Of a stretch of DNA of 64,000 nucleotides, positions 63,733 through 64,000 are shown one piece after another (the stretch's first letter is position 1; every line of letters starts with the position of its first letter). The DNA lies in assembly GCF_000328705.1 (NCBI RefSeq), contig NC_019673.1, positions 9,125,501-9,189,500 of the forward strand. Reading direction: 5' to 3'. Below the pieces are notes generated by a model, which saw nothing but the letters and a program-made list of their open reading frames with translations, searched no databases and was not told where the DNA came from. The position numbers were made by a program, and so were the translations under genes. This DNA is from Saccharothrix espanaensis DSM 44229. GTDB taxonomy: Bacteria; Actinomycetota; Actinomycetes; Mycobacteriales; Pseudonocardiaceae.

Positions 63733-64000
63733 GTGGACGAGCAACGGGAGCGGGCGAGGCTGGCGGCGTCGGACGCGCCCACCTCGCCGTGGCGGCTGTG
63801 GGGCCCCTACCTGGCCGGGCGGCAGTGGGGCACGGTCCGGGAGGACTACTCGGCGGGCGGCGACGCGTGGACGTCGTTCCCGTTCGAGCACGCGCGCTCG
63901 CGCGCCTACCGCTGGGGTGAGGACGGCATCGCGGGCATCTGCGACGTGCACGGCTTCCTCAACTTCGGGCTGGCGCTGTGGAACGGCCGGGACCCGATCC
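63733..64000 (+). CDS. GH63-type glucosidase, N-terminal part
   Basis: The first 89 residues of a gene that leaves the window. [38 protein letters not shown] and [10 protein letters not shown] match the start of the MGH1-type glucosidases of family GH63, which hydrolyse glucosylglycerate or alpha-glucosides. GTG 63733 follows CACACT and 6 bases, the leaderless layout. Confidence 0.78.
   Translation, partial: MDEQRERARLAASDAPTSPWRLWGPYLAGRQWGTVREDYSAGGDAWTSFPFEHARSRAYRWGEDGIAGICDVHGFLNFGLALWNGRDPI

Overview
The window is high-GC actinobacterial DNA, most likely from the order Pseudonocardiales (Saccharothrix / Lentzea / Actinosynnema type). The evidence is the dnaK-grpE-dnaJ-hspR operon with HspR operators, EspC/WXG100-type secretion-target proteins, mycobacterial-style lipid genes (EtfD, FadE5, FadA2, FabG4, MaoC), many GTG starts and many apparently leaderless promoters. 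About 65 protein genes and one tRNA can be supported. The species call is an inference.

Layout. 0-6.3 kb: end of a LacI regulator, a sugar isomerase-like TIM barrel, a GH76 mannanase-type hydrolase with a TrmH methyltransferase, small membrane proteins, pyrE and a LURP-one-like protein. 6.4-9.9 kb: three translationally coupled type VII secretion-associated genes, then an SDR and a membrane protein. 10-19.7 kb: heat-shock block, with clpB and dnaK-grpE-dnaJ-hspR each behind HAIR operators, interrupted by two VOC proteins and a flavohemoglobin. 19.7-28.6 kb: housekeeping, regulatory and envelope genes, including a TetR/SMR efflux pair, EtfD, a sortase-type surface protein, a CDF transporter and dcd. 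28.6-32.5 kb: accessory stretch with a tRNA-Gly and a duplicated copy of its 3' half and terminator, a lone type I-E-like CRISPR repeat, Uma2, a SLATT protein, a Doc toxin/antitoxin pair and an OhrR-like MarR. 33-41.3 kb: LuxR regulator, FadE5, VanW-family protein, GroES-like protein and a thioredoxin-NHL protein. 41.4-46.7 kb: an HTH/PIN pair, a frameshifted pseudogene, small ORFs and hairpins, an Orc1-like ATPase and a SIMPL protein. 46.7-53.6 kb: fatty-acid oxidation cluster (thiolase, FabG4, MaoC, TetR, SCP2, acyl-CoA dehydrogenase) ending in an integration scar with an integrase fragment. 53.6-64 kb: MerR, a pentapeptide-like membrane protein, the branched-chain 2-oxoacid dehydrogenase operon, an M20 peptidase, a membrane P-loop ATPase and the start of a GH63-type glucosidase.

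How the genes fit together. Two acyl-CoA dehydrogenases, a thiolase, a ketoreductase, a hydratase, SCP2, EtfD and the BKD complex suggest acyl-CoA catabolism feeding electrons into the membrane. Three lipid promoters share the motif TTAC-N5-AGTAGG, which points to one regulon, probably under the TetR at 50.3-51.0 kb. HspR probably represses itself, the dnaK operon and clpB.

Most notable observations: two independent scars of integrated elements (tRNA-Gly, and the 3' end of a fadE gene); a 21-bp phased array of DnaA-box-like sites; four genes whose stop codon lies in the first unit of a tandem repeat whose length is not a multiple of three; four convergent gene pairs sharing one CTAG as both stop codons; and a recurrent hexamer-N6-start-codon promoter layout.
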